DNA of 64,000 nucleotides from Chitinophagaceae bacterium. GTDB taxonomy: Bacteria; Bacteroidota; Bacteroidia; Chitinophagales; Chitinophagaceae. A program made the position numbers and the translations under genes. Location of the stretch: the NCBI GenBank assembly GCA_017307755.1, contig JAFKGQ010000006.1, positions 640,001 through 704,000 on the forward strand, in the 5' to 3' direction. Below, piece by piece: positions 61,743 to 64,000 of this stretch; positions within the stretch are counted from its first letter, which is position 1; each line of letters opens with the position of its first letter. The notes under the pieces are model-generated. The model was given only the letters and a program-made list of their open reading frames with translations, searched no databases and had not been told where the DNA came from.

Positions 61743-62783
61743 TCAGGGGTATAGTAATGCATTAAAAGATTTGGAAGTTGCGGAAACGATTGCGCCCTCT
61801 TTATTCCGGTAGATAAAAAAGGCCGCCAGGTCCTTCCGTCCATCAACAAATCGCATGGCCTTCTCCAGCCCCATCAACATAAGGACGTTGTCATAGGCGT
61901 CGGCGATGATGGCTTGTCGGGCGAATACGGTTACGCTTATCAGTTCATTGTCGGAAGGGTAGCCTGTACGAGGGTTGATGGTATGGCTAAACCTTTTGCC
62001 GCCGCGTTCATGAAAGGCCCGGTAATTGCCGGAAGTGGTGACAGCGCCGCTGTCCGGGAAGATCACCCGTTCTATCAGCTGTTCTCCAACCCCATCCTCA
62101 TCTGGCGCCTCGATCCCCACCCGCATGCGTTCTCCTGAAGGCTGTTTGCGTCCCCTCACACGGAGTTCACCGCCCAGTTCCACCAGATAGTTCATAACAT
62201 GATGTTGTTCCAGGAAGTCAGCGAGTACGTCCACACTGTATCCCTGGGCGATACCGTCCAGATCGATGCGTACGCAGGGTTTTGTTTTTAGGAGATAATT
62301 CCCTTTTATGGACAGCAATCCCGTTCCGATACAGGGAAGGATCTTGCGGACCCCGGCAGAGTCCGGGTATTCATCGGGTTTGTGAGCGCTAAAGCCCCAG
62401 GCTTCGACAAGAGGCTGGACCGTGATGTCGAAAAGACCGCCGGTTTGTCTCCAGACGTCGAGGGATGTCTGGACTACGGCCTTTAGGTGTGCATCCATCC
62501 GGACCCCGTGCTGGCAGTCTTTTCCGCTGCCATCGTCGGCAACGTAGCCGGTGTCCCGGTTGAACTGACAGATCAATGAGTACGGCTTATACAGGGACAG
62601 CGAGCTATCCAGTTTATCAAGTATGCTATCGATCTGGCTGGCAAGGATGGTGCTGTCGTTATTGTAATAGGTAATGTGCCAGGTAGTGCCCTGGGCGTGG
62701 CCGGAGAGGTGGAAGGCGCGGGGAGAAGGGTTCGGCAGAAAAAGAGAGAGATGCAGCAGATAAAGCAGGACGAACCATTTCAT
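61743..62783 (-). CDS. apbE: FAD:protein FMN transferase (ApbE)
   Basis: Periplasmic enzyme that attaches FMN to a Thr of flavoproteins such as NqrB/NqrC or RnfG. From the ATG at 62783 it has 346 aa, with an uncleaved or lipid-free signal anchor (MKWFVLLYLLHLSLFLP). An ATG at 62801 is an alternative. Motifs are GTTWHITYY, DLDGIAQGYSVD, VTTSGNYRAF and HTINPRTGYP (metal and FAD binding), and ADAYDNVLMLMG. No target flavoprotein is in the window. Confidence 0.93.
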   Translation of the reverse strand: MKWFVLLYLLHLSLFLPNPSPRAFHLSGHAQGTTWHITYYNNDSTILASQIDSILDKLDSSLSLYKPYSLICQFNRDTGYVADDGSGKDCQHGVRMDAHLKAVVQTSLDVWRQTGGLFDITVQPLVEAWGFSAHKPDEYPDSAGVRKILPCIGTGLLSIKGNYLLKTKPCVRIDLDGIAQGYSVDVLADFLEQHHVMNYLVELGGELRVRGRKQPSGERMRVGIEAPDEDGVGEQLIERVIFPDSGAVTTSGNYRAFHERGGKRFSHTINPRTGYPSDNELISVTVFARQAIIADAYDNVLMLMGLEKAMRFVDGRKDLAAFFIYRNKEGAIVSATSKSFNALLYP

Positions 62784-62872
62784 TTTGTAAATATATCCCA
62801 TTGTCCGATAGCACACTTGCACATATGTAGTCCTCTGCCTGACGAAACTCTTCCTATGCGATCCATATGGGC

Positions 62873-62904
62873 AAAAAAAAGCCCCGTAGTAAAACTACAG
62901 GGCT
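62873..62904 (-). terminator. Terminator of the rRNA operon
   Basis: An 11-bp stem with one mismatch (62880-62890 with 62894-62904), then T8 on the - strand, 8 bases after the 5S 3' end. Confidence 0.9.
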
Positions 62905-62911
62905 TCAATGA

Positions 62912-63024
62912 ATATGGCAGCTACCTACTCTCCCGCATTGTGGTGCAGTACCATCGGCCATGAGGGGCTTAACTTCTCTGTTCGGTATGGGAAGAGGTGA
63001 ACACCCTCGGCAAAACCACCATAA
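62912..63024 (-). rRNA. rrf: 5S ribosomal RNA
   Basis: About 113 nt on the - strand. It contains the invariant CCATACCGAACAGAGAAGTT and CCGATGGTACTGC segments and GGGAGAGTAGGTAGCTGCC near the 3' end. TATGG at the 5' end pairs with CCATA at the 3' end to close the molecule. The ends are estimated to within a few bases. Confidence 0.95.
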
Positions 63025-63089
63025 GATCATGGGTCATATTGACCAAAATAATGTCATATTGGGAGGTTGTAATACTAAGTAACAAAAAA

Positions 63090-64000
<911 letters not shown>

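Noticed and set aside
63025..63089. tRNA in the 23S-5S spacer, or elsewhere in the window
   Set aside because: Looked for TTCGAnTC-type T loops and cloverleaf stems on both strands in the gaps; none found by eye.

Overview
The window reads as chromosomal DNA of a Bacteroidota bacterium, most likely a Chitinophagaceae member (Chitinophaga/Niastella/Puia-like; this is inferred from gene content, not from a tree). The signs are a SusC/SusD pair, the type IX secretion protein SprA next to ruvA, DUF4835/DUF4296 beside coaBC, a Bacteroidota-type omega subunit, futalosine-route menaquinone genes, and promoters of the TTTG / TAnnTTTG form instead of -35/-10 boxes. Coding density is high, with about 70 genes. 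No phage, insertion sequence, CRISPR array or tRNA was seen.

Layout. 1-4.1 kb: end of a fumarylacetoacetase-family gene, pth, rplY-prs, a small membrane protein, radC and a DUF3467 gene. 4.2-8.9 kb: an isolated SusC/SusD nutrient-uptake pair. 9-18.7 kb (+ strand): folD-queE, an OmpA/PD40 envelope protein, dprA, then guaB-lnt-hydrolase-SDR with almost no spacing. 19-26.9 kb (- strand): ruvA-sprA. 27-34.7 kb: fatty-acid initiation (fabH, fabD), folE with two tandem PTPS/QueD paralogues, mqnB-mqnD, and a response regulator-pabC-photolyase operon. 34.7-43.4 kb: a signalling island. 43.4-50.6 kb (- strand): CoA-transferase, DUF4296-DUF4835-coaBC, rpoZ-bamD and an OmpA-family porin. 50.8-57.6 kb: polyprenyl synthase-recJ, htpG, rpsF-rpsR-rplI and a glycine-rich RRM protein. 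57.8-62.8 kb: a probable 3-keto-glycoside module (two secreted Gfo/Idh/MocA enzymes, a two-domain DUF1080 protein) and apbE. 62.9-64 kb: 5S and the 3' part of 23S rRNA of an rRNA operon on the - strand.

The most unusual part is the island at 34.7-43.4 kb. It holds three divergent copies of one seven-helix membrane protein, two histidine kinases with a membrane anchor but no sensor domain, and four NarL-type regulators. In two places the order is 7TM protein, kinase, regulator. The 7TM proteins share acidic residues inside helices 2 and 3, so they are natural candidates for the missing sensor. In the two long gaps of this island, each upstream of a related leftward regulator gene, lies a duplicated block of about 165 bp. 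Each block has a dyad GAGCA-N4-TGCT, a promoter TTG-N20-TATTTTTG, and a roughly 112-nt element whose ends pair as a 12-14 bp stem with a wobble and covarying inner hairpins. These look like paralogous small RNAs; a 6S-like (6S-Flavo) RNA is one possibility that I cannot test here.

Other points: folD and guaB carry TAnnTTTG only 3-4 nt before the ATG, which predicts leaderless mRNAs; intergenic regions share a family of short hairpin repeats; and several gene starts were moved from the longest possible ORF to the one supported by signal peptides, spacing or family length.
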